This document shows, piece after piece, positions 1 through 7,892 of a DNA stretch of 45,984 nucleotides. Made by a program: the position numbers and the translations under genes. This stretch comes from a virus. The stretch spans positions 1-45,984 of IMG/VR virus record IMGVR_UViG_3300033144_008128; one strand, given 5' to 3'. The notes beneath the pieces were generated by a model, which did no database searches, was not told the DNA's origin, and saw only the letters and a list, made by a program, of their open reading frames with translations. Positions within the stretch are counted from its first letter, which is position 1. Every line of letters starts with the position of its first letter.

Positions 1-225
1 TCTATTGCTAAGGCCTTATTGATTCATGACAAGATAAAGATTGTTAGCAAGCAGACTGCTTCAGAGAGAGCCGGTTATAATTGGAAAGAAGAATTGGCAA
101 AGATGATAGCTGAAGTAGATGTTGTACCAAAAGATGAGGAGCCTGAAGGTGGTTCAAAAACAATACCCGGACTCTCTGATGATGCATTCGGAGACGGAGC
201 AGGCCTTGGAGAACCGCAAGTATAG
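1..225 (+). CDS. Partial CDS, probable portal protein C-terminus
   Basis: The reading frame is open from the first base of the window, so this is the 3' end of a gene that starts upstream. It encodes 74 residues ending in an acidic, Gly/Pro-rich tail (DEEPEGG near residue 47, then DDAFGDGAGLG), which looks disordered. The visible part has no diagnostic motif. The portal suggestion rests only on position: two small genes later comes a prohead protease, and portal genes usually lie just before it. A large terminase or another head protein is possible. The next gene overlaps its last 20 bases. Confidence 0.45.
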   Translation, partial: SIAKALLIHDKIKIVSKQTASERAGYNWKEELAKMIAEVDVVPKDEEPEGGSKTIPGLSDDAFGDGAGLGEPQV

Positions 226-364
226 TATCAATATTGTAGTTGAAGGTTCAGATATTTCATTAGACTTTACAGTTGAAAAGGGGATAACACCATACTGGAC
301 TGAGATACAACGAGCTCTACTTTTAATGTGCATACAAATAGGGAGTCAGTTAGATGAAGAATGA
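206..364 (+). CDS. Small hypothetical protein (52 aa)
   Basis: Unrecognised 52-residue protein. I chose the TTG at 206 because GGAG at 196-199 sits six bases upstream; an ATG at 119 in the same frame would lie deep inside the previous gene. The protein starts MENRKYSINIVVEG and alternates hydrophobic residues like a small beta-rich domain, with a hydrophobic stretch (ALLLMCIQIG) near the end that is too short for a confident membrane segment. It overlaps the upstream gene by 20 bases and the downstream gene by 11, consistent with translational coupling in the head operon. No function is assigned. Confidence 0.5.
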   Translation: MENRKYSINIVVEGSDISLDFTVEKGITPYWTEIQRALLLMCIQIGSQLDEE

Positions 365-629
365 GATTAAGATTGATCTGGATAAGACGACTCACAAGAT
401 TAATGAGCTGTTGAAAAAAGTTAGCTCTAAAGAGGTTGTTAATGAAACTGATGATGTTCCTATGGCTCTTAATGTATTGAAACTACTTGAGGTCTATGAT
501 AATAAAGGTCAACATAATTTCTATGGTACAATCTCAATTAAAATGGTTGGAGTTAAGTGTCGTAACTTGAAAATCACAGAAAGAAGTTTTAAACTGTGTG
601 AAGAGAAAATAGATTTTTTGAAACCATGA
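354..629 (+). CDS. Hypothetical protein (91 aa)
   Basis: Unrecognised 91-residue protein, charged in its first half and more hydrophobic and Cys-containing in its second. The ATG at 354 is preceded by GGGAG at 341-345 with eight bases of spacing. It overlaps the previous gene by 11 bases. The middle (FYGTISIKMVGVKCRNLKIT) looks like beta strands. It lies just before a strong promoter and the prohead protease gene, so it is the last gene of the upstream transcription unit or is read through with it. A minor head or portal-associated role is possible from position only. Confidence 0.6.
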   Translation: MKNEIKIDLDKTTHKINELLKKVSSKEVVNETDDVPMALNVLKLLEVYDNKGQHNFYGTISIKMVGVKCRNLKITERSFKLCEEKIDFLKP

Positions 630-638
630 TATATTTCC

Positions 639-667
639 TTGACAGAATTAAAAATATGAGCTATATT
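639..667 (+). promoter_or_regulatory. Sigma70-type promoter before protease/scaffold gene
   Basis: TTGACA at 639-644, a spacer of exactly 17 bases, then TATATT at 662-667. This is a full -35 match and a 5/6 -10 match (bases seen directly). It lies in the 140-base gap before the prohead protease start at 770, leaving a leader of about 95 bases with a T-rich stretch at 708-722. A good ribosome site (AAGGAG, about 757-762) follows. Two other promoters in this window share the same architecture. Confidence 0.7.
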
Positions 668-769
668 AACACAACAACAGGCATAACCATTAAGTTAGCT
701 TGCTATGTTCTTTTTTATTTTTCACCTCAAAAAGACTAGTGAGCTACTTTCGTTTTAAGGAGAAATAAT

Positions 770-2386
770 ATGCCAGGTAAAATTGAACTTCCCGTAATAA
801 TCAATTTAAGAGAGTCCGAGGAACCTGTAATAGAAGAACCCAAACTTGAGGATGCTTCTATTACAGCTGCGTTTAGGATTCAAGAGACTTCCCCCATAAT
901 TGAGTTTATTGAAGAGAAAGGGAAGAAGAAAGCAATCTACAGAGTTATACAGGCCGGTTGGTCTGGTAATGGTTTTTATTATAGTAAAGATGTAACCCCG
1001 CAATTAGTTCCCTTCATTGAAAACAGACCTATGTTCTTCGCTGATCACATTGAACCTGCTCAAAAGAAAGATATGGTATTTGGCCAGAAACTGAAAGAAG
1101 CTGTTGCTGTGGCAGAAAAAGTTTGGGCCACTGATGATGGTCAAGTATTGGCGAAGTTGGCACCGGTTGGTAATCCTGCTACTAGTTGGATTTGGGAAGC
1201 TGCTCAAGCTCATCCAGAGATTATAGGTAATTCAATTGATGCTTATGGCAAAGTGAAGAAGGGTGAGGCCGAAGGAAGAAAAGGTATGATTGTTGAATCA
1301 TTTGTTGGTTATGATTCAACTGATTTTGTTTATAAACCAGCTGCTGGTGGTAAATTTATGTCAGTGACAGAAGCCAAACAAGTTAGTAATGATGTCAACT
1401 TTGTTCAGATAGAAGGTCAAACACCAGATTTATCTGGAAAGACAACAACCACAGAAGGTGATGTCACTGGTAACATTCCTTATGTTTACCCTGATTATGA
1501 TTTAGAAACTGGTACTATCTATCCTTATTCTGATAGTGCTACAATTGAATCTACTCTCTCTGAGGATGATTATTCTCTTAAGGAAGCAGCAAAGACTCTC
1601 AAGGATGTAATTGATTCGAGACAAAAGAGATCTCTTTTCTGGAACATTGGTTATATTTTAATTGATTTCCTAGCTGATATTTCAATGGATCGTAATATGT
1701 CAGATGATGAAAAGAAAAAGAAAATTGATACTGCACTTAAAGATTTTGTGGGTCAGATAAGAGAAATAGACCCTATAACATTGTTTAATGAAAGCCTAAT
1801 AGAAGGTGAAGACATTAAACCTATAGATAAACTGAAGAATAAACTGGAGGACAATATGGAAAAGAACGAATTACTTGAGGCCCTTAAGTCTTATACTCCT
1901 GCTCAGATACTTGAGTCGAATCCTGATCTATACAACGCCATTGTGAAAGCAAGTGTTGAAGATAAAGACGTCCAAGCAGCACTGGGCAAGCTTCCTACTC
2001 TGGAGAAAGATAATAAGGAGCTTCTTGAGAAAGTTGAGACTCTGTCTACTGAGAAGAAAAAGGCAGAAGACGATCTCAAGGAATCCAATGACAAGCTTCA
2101 GAAGTATGTTGAAGCAGAGGAGAAGGCCGAATGGGCCGGTAAGGTTGATGAGTACATTAAGGAATCAAAGATCGATAATGCATTGGTCACTGAAACCTTT
2201 AAAGGTCAACTGATGGAATCCAAAGACGAAGAGAAAGTCAAAACTCTTCTTGATGATCGTAAAGGTTTGAAAACAGAAGCGGATCCGAACTTTGACAACG
2301 GTAAGCCCACCAAAACCACGGAACAGGAGAAAGAGGCTACCATTCCATCTAATGAGCAACTGGCGATAGACATCAAGTCACGCTAG
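770..2386 (+). CDS. Prohead maturation protease with scaffold-like C-terminal region
   Basis: Probable capsid maturation protease (herpesvirus/S78-like serine protease group) fused to a scaffold domain; 538 residues. Residues about 55-195 carry the expected pattern: FFADHIEP with the candidate catalytic His93, GNSIDAYG with the candidate nucleophile Ser155, and an ESFVGYDSTDFVYKPAAGG segment near 177-194 as in phage proteases. Residues about 195-360 are a linker of low recognisability. Residues about 363-538 are helical, Lys/Glu-rich and coiled-coil-like, ending in a disordered acidic tail, as in scaffolds. An internal in-frame start at 1856 would make the scaffold part alone. Transcription probably starts at the promoter at 639-667. 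Family assignment is by pattern recognition, and the catalytic residues are inferred. Confidence 0.8.
   Translation: MPGKIELPVIINLRESEEPVIEEPKLEDASITAAFRIQETSPIIEFIEEKGKKKAIYRVIQAGWSGNGFYYSKDVTPQLVPFIENRPMFFADHIEPAQKKDMVFGQKLKEAVAVAEKVWATDDGQVLAKLAPVGNPATSWIWEAAQAHPEIIGNSIDAYGKVKKGEAEGRKGMIVESFVGYDSTDFVYKPAAGGKFMSVTEAKQVSNDVNFVQIEGQTPDLSGKTTTTEGDVTGNIPYVYPDYDLETGTIYPYSDSATIESTLSEDDYSLKEAAKTLKDVIDSRQKRSLFWNIGYILIDFLADISMDRNMSDDEKKKKIDTALKDFVGQIREIDPITLFNESLIEGEDIKPIDKLKNKLEDNMEKNELLEALKSYTPAQILESNPDLYNAIVKASVEDKDVQAALGKLPTLEKDNKELLEKVETLSTEKKKAEDDLKESNDKLQKYVEAEEKAEWAGKVDEYIKESKIDNALVTETFKGQLMESKDEEKVKTLLDDRKGLKTEADPNFDNGKPTKTTEQEKEATIPSNEQLAIDIKSR
1856..2386 (+). CDS. Nested capsid scaffold protein (internal start)
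   Basis: A second product probably starts inside the protease gene in the same frame. A perfect GGAGG at 1846-1850 lies five bases before the ATG at 1856 (codon 363 of the long product). The 176-residue product begins MEKNELLEALKSYTP, has a heptad-like Leu/Lys/Glu stretch (residues about 55-95) and a disordered C-terminus: the usual composition of an assembly scaffold. The arrangement matches lambda, where Nu3 scaffold is translated from within protease gene C (established knowledge). Here it is inferred from the ribosome site and domain boundary. The protease would be expected to remove the scaffold during capsid maturation. Confidence 0.65.
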   Translation: MEKNELLEALKSYTPAQILESNPDLYNAIVKASVEDKDVQAALGKLPTLEKDNKELLEKVETLSTEKKKAEDDLKESNDKLQKYVEAEEKAEWAGKVDEYIKESKIDNALVTETFKGQLMESKDEEKVKTLLDDRKGLKTEADPNFDNGKPTKTTEQEKEATIPSNEQLAIDIKSR

Positions 2387-2446
2387 TCATTAGATAACTG
2401 AAGTTAACTAATGTTTTATTTAATTGTAATTAATAGGAGGTCGTAA

Positions 2447-2890
2447 ATGGCTGCATCTTCGAACATCAAAATTCTAACCCATCCCACAAGCCTCCTGCAT
2501 GTGATTCAGTATCCTAAGAAAACCAGTGAGGTTCTTGCTCAAGGTGATTTACTTGAAGAGAACGGATCCGGGGCCGAGGCTGTTGACAGCGCGGCTAACA
2601 ATGTTTTCATAGGTATTGCAATGACAGGTTCAGAAGCTAGTGATATCCGTGATATCGCAGTTTGTATTAAGGCAGTTATCAAAATCCAAATGGCTGGTGG
2701 TCAGTCATTGAATTTTGGTAATGCTGCTACCTGGGCTGCAGGTGCAAATGGGACGGATTGGACCTTTACCAAGACCACAACAGAAGGACTTGTTTGGGCT
2801 TTAGAAACAATTGCTACTGCTGGTTCTGGTAAAGCAATGTTAGATGTCGTGGCACTGGAGTCTGGGATCTTTCAAACTGTAACTTCTTAA
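2447..2890 (+). CDS. Capsid decoration protein-like, copy 1
   Basis: 147-residue protein that looks like a phage head decoration/stabilisation protein of the small beta-barrel type (DUF2190-like pattern). It starts MAASSNIKILTHP, contains QGDLLEENGSGAE near residues 32-44 and an FIGIAM strand, and ends with a conserved stretch (WALETIATAGSGKAMLDV). It is clearly paralogous to the next gene, which has the same opening, the same central motif and the same ending but an added Thr/Ser tail that this copy lacks. AGGAGG lies just before the start. It sits between the protease/scaffold and major capsid genes, where decoration genes are normally found. Confidence 0.7.
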   Translation: MAASSNIKILTHPTSLLHVIQYPKKTSEVLAQGDLLEENGSGAEAVDSAANNVFIGIAMTGSEASDIRDIAVCIKAVIKIQMAGGQSLNFGNAATWAAGANGTDWTFTKTTTEGLVWALETIATAGSGKAMLDVVALESGIFQTVTS

Positions 2891-2903
2891 AGGGAGGTCA
2901 TAA

Positions 2904-3407
2904 ATGGCTGTATCTTCGAACATCAAGATCTTGACCTTGCCTGTAAAGTATGTTCATGTGATTGAATATCCTAAGGCATCAAGTGAAGTAATAGCTCAAG
3001 GGGATCTTTTAGAGGAAAATGGAAGTGGAGCTGAGGTTGTTAATGGCGCCGATAATGATATCTTTATTGGTGTTGCTGTTGATGGTTCTACATCTACTCA
3101 ATTAGATCCAATAGCTGTAATGATCAGAGGAATCATCAAAATCCAGATGGGTGCTGGTGAATCAGCTACTTTTGGTCAGGCTTTGAAATACAATGCAGGT
3201 GCAAATGGCACTGATTGGGATTTTGCAACAGCCACAGCTGAAGGTATTATTTGGGCTTTAGAAACACTTGCTACGGCAGGTACAGGTAAAGCATTAGTGG
3301 ATGTGCTTGCTCTTGAAACAGGAATTTTTGAAACGGTAACTGGTACGTCAACATCAACAAGTACGTCAACATCCACTAGTACGTCAACTACAACTACAAC
3401 AGCTTAA
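2904..3407 (+). CDS. Capsid decoration protein-like, copy 2, with Thr/Ser tail
   Basis: 167-residue paralog of the gene just upstream (same MA-SSNIKILT start, the QGDLLEENGSGAE motif, and a WALETLATAGTGKALVDV ending). It differs by a C-terminal tail at residues 148-166 consisting only of Thr and Ser, followed by a final Ala. The tail codons are the same mixture of ACN, TCN and AGT found in the giant linkers 12 kb downstream, so the tail was probably gained by sequence transfer within the phage. If the protein coats the capsid, every decorated site would display a Thr/Ser tail. GGGAGG precedes the start by eight bases. The decoration role is inferred from fold pattern and position. Confidence 0.7.
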   Translation: MAVSSNIKILTLPVKYVHVIEYPKASSEVIAQGDLLEENGSGAEVVNGADNDIFIGVAVDGSTSTQLDPIAVMIRGIIKIQMGAGESATFGQALKYNAGANGTDWDFATATAEGIIWALETLATAGTGKALVDVLALETGIFETVTGTSTSTSTSTSTSTSTTTTTA

Positions 3408-3431
3408 TTTAATTATTCAAACGGAGGTAAA

Positions 3432-4610
3432 ATGAGAAAGGGAACATTAAGAAGTCTCATTGAAGGTTGCAAACTGGAAACCGGTGGGAGTGATGCATCG
3501 GCTCAACTCCTGGCTGCAGATAAACTTCAGGGGCTTTTCGATAAGGGTGATATTACACCTAATGATTTCTCATTCAAGGCCATGTTTGAGGAATTGGTAG
3601 ATCCGGAACATAAGTTCACTATGGAAACGGATGCCAAGGAACTCGCAGAAGCCGTAACAGCCTCTGCATTTCCCACGATTACTGGAGTTGTCATTAATTC
3701 GACAATTATCCCTGCTTATGAATTGGCAGTGGGTCCTTCGGCTCGTTTAGTATCAGAGTCGAATGCTATTAAGACCAGTCGTGAGGAAATAGCAGGTTGG
3801 ACGGCCGGAGGCCAATTTGAAATGAGACCGGAACACACGAGCTACCAGGAAGACGTGATCACAGAGAAATACTGGAGTGTTGATAAGTATGACTTTGGTA
3901 AGATCATCAGTCTTACTCGGGAAGCAATCTTTGATGATCGCTCCGGAGAGTTAATTACCAGGGCTCGTTCGCTTGGTGAAAAAGGTGGTCAATTAAGGGC
4001 CAAAATCATTACACAAACATTCGAAGTTGCTGCTCGTACTGCACAAGGCGAATCAACATCCCAGGCGGCTGTATATAAAGGTACTGCTATAACGGCAGGT
4101 AATTTTTATAATGCAGATCACTCGGCATTGATTGATTCAGCTGGTGTAAATGCTAACCTGGTTACTTCAAATGCTTTAGGTAATGATCAGGCAATTAACA
4201 CCGCTAATACAGTGTTCTCAAAGTTTGTTGATGAGAACGGAGAAACCATTATCATAACTCCTGTAGTTATGGTTTATCCACCTGCCTTACATCAGACTGC
4301 ACAGGAACTATTGTTTGGTACAACCAAACGCTCTATCTCGGCTACACTTGATGAAGGTCACTTGGGTAACATCTGGCAGGGTCGCTTTGATCCTATAGAA
4401 TTACCATTCCTTACCAGTGATACAACCTGGTACATTGGTGCTCCTACAAAACAGATGGTTTGGTTGTGGGTATGGAAACCGGAAACCAAGGTTCAAAATG
4501 CTGATTCAGAATCTGCATTCCATGCACAGATCGTTCTTAGGTATCGGTTCAGTTGGTATGGTGGTTGTGCCCATACTGATTATCGATTTATGGTTAAGAA
4601 CACTGCTTAA
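3432..4610 (+). CDS. Major capsid protein (HK97-like fold)
   Basis: 392-residue probable major head protein. Features that fit are its length, its position after protease/scaffold and decoration genes, a charged helical N-terminus (about 1-70), and the mixed alpha/beta body with a long strand-helix segment (KYWSVDKYDFGKIISLTREA, near 153-172) and DDRSGELITRARSLGEKGG after it, as in Mu-like/HK97-fold head proteins. The C-terminus (LRYRFSWYGGCAHTDYRFMV) is aromatic-rich, as often seen in this group. GGAGG stands a few bases before the start. It carries no Thr/Ser tail. A hairpin follows 24 bases after the stop. Confidence 0.8.
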   Translation: MRKGTLRSLIEGCKLETGGSDASAQLLAADKLQGLFDKGDITPNDFSFKAMFEELVDPEHKFTMETDAKELAEAVTASAFPTITGVVINSTIIPAYELAVGPSARLVSESNAIKTSREEIAGWTAGGQFEMRPEHTSYQEDVITEKYWSVDKYDFGKIISLTREAIFDDRSGELITRARSLGEKGGQLRAKIITQTFEVAARTAQGESTSQAAVYKGTAITAGNFYNADHSALIDSAGVNANLVTSNALGNDQAINTANTVFSKFVDENGETIIITPVVMVYPPALHQTAQELLFGTTKRSISATLDEGHLGNIWQGRFDPIELPFLTSDTTWYIGAPTKQMVWLWVWKPETKVQNADSESAFHAQIVLRYRFSWYGGCAHTDYRFMVKNTA

Positions 4611-4633
4611 TTGAAAATGAAATTCAATAAATA

Positions 4634-4665
4634 GATCGGGACTCAGTATCTAAACAGTCCCGGTC
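4634..4665 (+). terminator. Hairpin after capsid gene, possible weak terminator
   Basis: A 10-bp stem (4634-4643 pairing with 4656-4665, one G-T pair, core CGGGACT/AGTCCCG) closes a 12-base loop. The run after it is only moderately T-rich (TCATTTAT), so it may be an attenuator or an RNA-stabilising end rather than a full rho-independent terminator. Its place right after the major capsid gene fits a need for higher capsid than downstream expression. Confidence 0.5.
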
Positions 4666-4688
4666 TCATTTATACTTGGAGGTCAGAT

Positions 4689-5030
4689 ATGCTGCCTATT
4701 ATGCAGATAGTGATCAAGAATGATTTACTGGAAAGAGGGACTTCCATCTTCTTGGAGGAGATGTTTAATAAGTATGGCGTTGATTCAAGAACTATTGTTT
4801 ATGGTGATCTACGTCCTCTATTTAAAAATCCGCCTGAGTTTATAATAAAGAAATTTGAATTGGACAAAAAGTTATCTGAAGAGGATATGAGTAAATTCAA
4901 GAAGTTGTGCAGAATATCAACACCAAAGGCTGCACCTCCTAAACCTCCGGTGACAACGTCAACTCCACAAGTACTACCCAAGGTTCAATACCCAATCAAT
5001 AAACCTAAGGGGACCGGGAAGACTAAATAG
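4689..5030 (+). CDS. Hypothetical protein (113 aa) with Pro-rich tail
   Basis: Unrecognised 113-residue protein. Residues about 1-78 look globular and helical, ending with FELDKKLSEEDMSKFKKLCR. Residues about 79-113 are Pro/Thr/Lys-rich and disordered (KAAPPKPPVTTSTPQ). GGAGG at 4678-4682 sits six bases before the ATG. It follows the capsid gene across a hairpin and precedes the glycan-enzyme cassette. A role in head completion or as a linker protein is possible, but nothing in the sequence decides it. Confidence 0.6.
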   Translation: MLPIMQIVIKNDLLERGTSIFLEEMFNKYGVDSRTIVYGDLRPLFKNPPEFIIKKFELDKKLSEEDMSKFKKLCRISTPKAAPPKPPVTTSTPQVLPKVQYPINKPKGTGKTK

Positions 5031-5046
5031 TCCAACATATTTCGTC

Positions 5047-5052
5047 TATAAT
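5047..5052 (+). promoter_or_regulatory. Possible -10 element before glycan-enzyme cassette
   Basis: A perfect TATAAT at 5047-5052 lies 38 bases before the first glycosyltransferase start. The -35 position at 17-base spacing (5024-5029, TAAATA) matches only three of six bases and no TG extension is present. It is therefore a weak candidate compared with the three clear promoters in the window. Confidence 0.3.
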
Positions 5053-5089
5053 GAACCATAAAACTTATAAATGTTAAATGGAGGACGAT

Positions 5090-6376
5090 ATGAAACGTAT
5101 TGCTATTTTTACTACATTCACTTCTTCTGATCATGCCTACTCATTAAATAATGTTGTTATAGATCAGATCAAGATGTTTCTACGAGCTGGATATAAACCC
5201 GTGGTATTAGTTGCGGAAGGGTTTAATCCAGTTGGTGTTTATGGGGATAAAGATGTTGAACTAAGACACATCCCTAAAGTCTTCTTGAGTAATGAAGGTA
5301 AATTGCCTGACAATTACTATGAGGATTCGGAAATAATGACGGGATCCCTTAGAGAGTTACTTAAGGATGTAGGGGTTTGTGTCACTCATGATATCATCTA
5401 CCAACCTGCCCACTTAATTCATAATTTAGCATCAAGAAAAGTTGCAGAGGAACGCCCAGATTTAAGATGGCTGCATTGGATACATAGTGCAACTAGCCCC
5501 AATATATTGTGTAATAAAGAAGAGGTTAGGATGTTGATCAAACGCCCTTTTCCTCATGCGTTCATCTGTTATCCAAATCAATATGATAGAACCAGAGTTG
5601 CAACCAATTTCAGATATGAGGAACATTTGGTTAAGTATGTTCCACACCCAATTGATATACCTGAGTACTTAGGCTTCCATGAATATACAAGAGAGTTTGT
5701 TGACAAATACTCTCTTATTGGTGCAGACATGGTGATGGTCTATCCTGTTAGGCTTGATAGGGGAAAGCAGATTCAAATGAATATAAGAAGCATGGCTGCT
5801 TTGAAACGCAGAGATAAGTCAGTAAGATTGATCATTGCTGATTTCCATTCAACTGGCGGAGATAAGGTTACATACAGAGCTCAAATGAAAAAGCAGGGCA
5901 TGGAACTAGGATTGAATGAAAATGAATTGATCTTCACTTCTGATTTCAGAGATGAAACAAAAGGTAGTGTACCTCGGGAAATGATAAGGGATTTATTTAA
6001 TATATCTAATATCTTTCTACTTCCTTCAAGATCTGAGACTTATTCATTGATTGCTCAAGAGGCTTCTATTTGCGGCAACCTTGTTATATTGAATTTTGAT
6101 TTCCCTGCAATGAGAAGTATCTATGGAGAACATGCCTTGTACTTTAAGTTCTCTAGTAATGTTGATGCATTGACTGGATTGGATGGGGAAACCTTAACAG
6201 ACTATAGAGGTGGAGAGAAATACTTTGATGACATGGCCGCTGCAATCTGTTATGAACTAGATAATAATAGAGTTATAGGATTGAGAGATAAACTAAGGAA
6301 AGAAAGAAACCTTGATTATGTTTTTAAGAACCATTTTGAGCCTCTGATCTATGGTCTTGAGGAGGAACTCAAATGA
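5090..6376 (+). CDS. Glycosyltransferase, GT-B fold (GT4-like)
   Basis: 428-residue retaining-type glycosyltransferase of the GT-B fold. The C-terminal half shows the nucleotide-sugar binding region: VYPVRLDRGKQ near 218-227, a central strand (SVRLIIADF), and an E-x7-E motif (Glu316 to Glu324 in SETYSLIAQEAS), followed by a hydrophobic strand. There is no signal peptide or membrane segment, so it should act in the cytoplasm. I chose the ATG at 5090 over one at 5078 because GGAGG at 5080-5084 is well spaced for it. It opens a run of overlapping genes for glycosyl-, sulfo- and methyltransfer. The acceptor is unknown; the phage's own Thr/Ser-rich virion proteins are an attractive candidate. Confidence 0.75.
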   Translation: MKRIAIFTTFTSSDHAYSLNNVVIDQIKMFLRAGYKPVVLVAEGFNPVGVYGDKDVELRHIPKVFLSNEGKLPDNYYEDSEIMTGSLRELLKDVGVCVTHDIIYQPAHLIHNLASRKVAEERPDLRWLHWIHSATSPNILCNKEEVRMLIKRPFPHAFICYPNQYDRTRVATNFRYEEHLVKYVPHPIDIPEYLGFHEYTREFVDKYSLIGADMVMVYPVRLDRGKQIQMNIRSMAALKRRDKSVRLIIADFHSTGGDKVTYRAQMKKQGMELGLNENELIFTSDFRDETKGSVPREMIRDLFNISNIFLLPSRSETYSLIAQEASICGNLVILNFDFPAMRSIYGEHALYFKFSSNVDALTGLDGETLTDYRGGEKYFDDMAAAICYELDNNRVIGLRDKLRKERNLDYVFKNHFEPLIYGLEEELK

Positions 6377-7089
6377 GGATGAGTGTATTAGTTTCTTCTT
6401 TTAATAGATCAAAAACTTTGGCAAGATTAATGAATAGTGTTCTTCGAGATCAAGCCCATGATGATATTGAATTAGTCATAGTAGATGATGCCAGTGTTGA
6501 TGAGACCGAAGAACAAGTTAATTATTTTAAAAAGAACCTGGGATTTAAGAACATCGTCTACTTGAAGAATGACGTGAGAAGTGAGAGAGTCATGTCATAC
6601 AATCGGGCCATGGAGGCCTCTACTGGTGATTGGTTGATTCATATAGGTAGTGATGATGAATTATTTCCCAGGTTTGTTGAGTTCTTTATGTATTGGGTTG
6701 AACAACACCCAGATGCAAAACTCTTCAATTTTGGAAGAGCTGCTATTAATAAACACAATCACAGATCAACGACTGCACCAGGTCAGGCTTTTACTAAAGG
6801 TCAACAATTCAATAGTGGATTGATTTCTGCAGGCCAATTTGCATGGCATAAAAGTATAAGCAAGCAAATCGAATTTCCAGTTGTAAGAGATTGTTACAAG
6901 TTTGCTGATGAATCAAAGATCCCTATTACAGGCATGCTTGATAAGGAGGGCAAACAAATGTATTATAGTAGATTCACAAGAACCTTGGGTAATCCATGGG
7001 GAGAGGACTTCTATATGTTCTGGAGACTGACAAGAAAAAACCAACCGGTTCACATTCCCATCATAGGGATTGTGATTAATGTAAGATGA
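6373..7089 (+). CDS. Glycosyltransferase family 2 (GT-A)
   Basis: 238-residue GT2-type enzyme. The N-terminus has the typical opening strand (MSVLVSSFNRSKTL), the VIVDDASVDET motif (Asp38, Asp39) that binds the nucleotide, and GSDDEL (Asp94, Asp95), the metal-binding DxD-type site. The C-terminal part is short, so this is a compact enzyme with no membrane anchor. The start overlaps the previous stop (ATGA), and GGAGG at 6361-6365 is spaced seven bases away. Sugar donor and acceptor are not predictable. The overlap with both neighbours indicates co-translation within the cassette. Confidence 0.75.
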   Translation: MRMSVLVSSFNRSKTLARLMNSVLRDQAHDDIELVIVDDASVDETEEQVNYFKKNLGFKNIVYLKNDVRSERVMSYNRAMEASTGDWLIHIGSDDELFPRFVEFFMYWVEQHPDAKLFNFGRAAINKHNHRSTTAPGQAFTKGQQFNSGLISAGQFAWHKSISKQIEFPVVRDCYKFADESKIPITGMLDKEGKQMYYSRFTRTLGNPWGEDFYMFWRLTRKNQPVHIPIIGIVINVR

Positions 7090-7892
7090 ATATCCTAGTC
7101 TTTCATGGCGGTGATTTATTTATAAGGCCCTTTCTTGATGGGTGGATCCAGAAGGGGCACACCTTTCGTGCAAGTCCTAACTTCAGTTATTGGACTAATT
7201 GTGAGCCAGATTTATTAGTATTTGAAATGTGTACTGGCAATATTGTACATTACAGTACAAAAGATGAAAGATGGCAGGATGTAAGGGCTGTATGCAGGGC
7301 ACATGGTGTTGGGATAAGGATGAATATCTATAAGGGAGTTGACTGGAGCAAGGTAAGTGACCTTGTATTTGTTACTGATTGGTTGAAGAGACAGACAGAT
7401 GGGTTTGATTTTGGTGATACTAAATTGCATGTAGTTAACAATGGTGTTGATTTAAATAAGTTCACTTTGAAGAAGTCATTCAAGCCCACATATAAACTAG
7501 CCTTTGTAGGACATCCAAGCGGTGCAAAGGGGTATGATGACTTACCTGATATAGTTAAAAGATTTAAGAAGATTGATTCAAGATATAAGCTCTATGAAGC
7601 TAATAAACAGATACCACATGATAAGATGAATGACTGGCTTGAGGATAAAGATTATATCTTGGTTCCATCTCATTATGAAAGTTTTAGCTTTGCAGTAGCT
7701 GAGGCCATGGCCAAGGGGATAAGACCTTTGATAAATCATTGGCCTGGTGCTGAAGAGACATGGGGAGATGAGTTCTTCATTAAAGATTTTAATCTTGAAC
7801 AAGATCCAGAAAGATTCAGAAAGATAATTGAAAATAAGTATAACCTGAAAAAGACTATAAAGAAATTAAATGCGATTTATGGAATTAAATAA
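7086..7892 (+). CDS. Glycosyltransferase, GT-B fold (short)
   Basis: 268-residue glycosyltransferase. The C-terminal domain is recognisable: NNGVDLNKF near 118-126, LAFVGHPSGAKGYDDL near 138-153, and the E-x7-E motif Glu198-Glu206 in HYESFSFAVAEAMAKG, followed by the strand IRPLI. The N-terminal domain is shortened compared with typical enzymes of about 350-400 residues. No signal or membrane segment is present. It overlaps the previous gene by four bases and the next by 23. It probably transfers a sugar in the same pathway as its neighbours; the specificity is unknown. Confidence 0.7.
   Translation: MNILVFHGGDLFIRPFLDGWIQKGHTFRASPNFSYWTNCEPDLLVFEMCTGNIVHYSTKDERWQDVRAVCRAHGVGIRMNIYKGVDWSKVSDLVFVTDWLKRQTDGFDFGDTKLHVVNNGVDLNKFTLKKSFKPTYKLAFVGHPSGAKGYDDLPDIVKRFKKIDSRYKLYEANKQIPHDKMNDWLEDKDYILVPSHYESFSFAVAEAMAKGIRPLINHWPGAEETWGDEFFIKDFNLEQDPERFRKIIENKYNLKKTIKKLNAIYGIK

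Noticed and set aside
695-722. Rho-independent terminator before the protease gene
   Set aside because: The stem (TAGC-TT-GCTA) is only four base pairs. The T-rich run after it lies downstream of a good promoter and before its gene.
5078-5089. ATG at 5078 as start of the first glycosyltransferase
   Set aside because: This ATG overlaps the GGAGG that serves the ATG at 5090 and has no ribosome site of its own.
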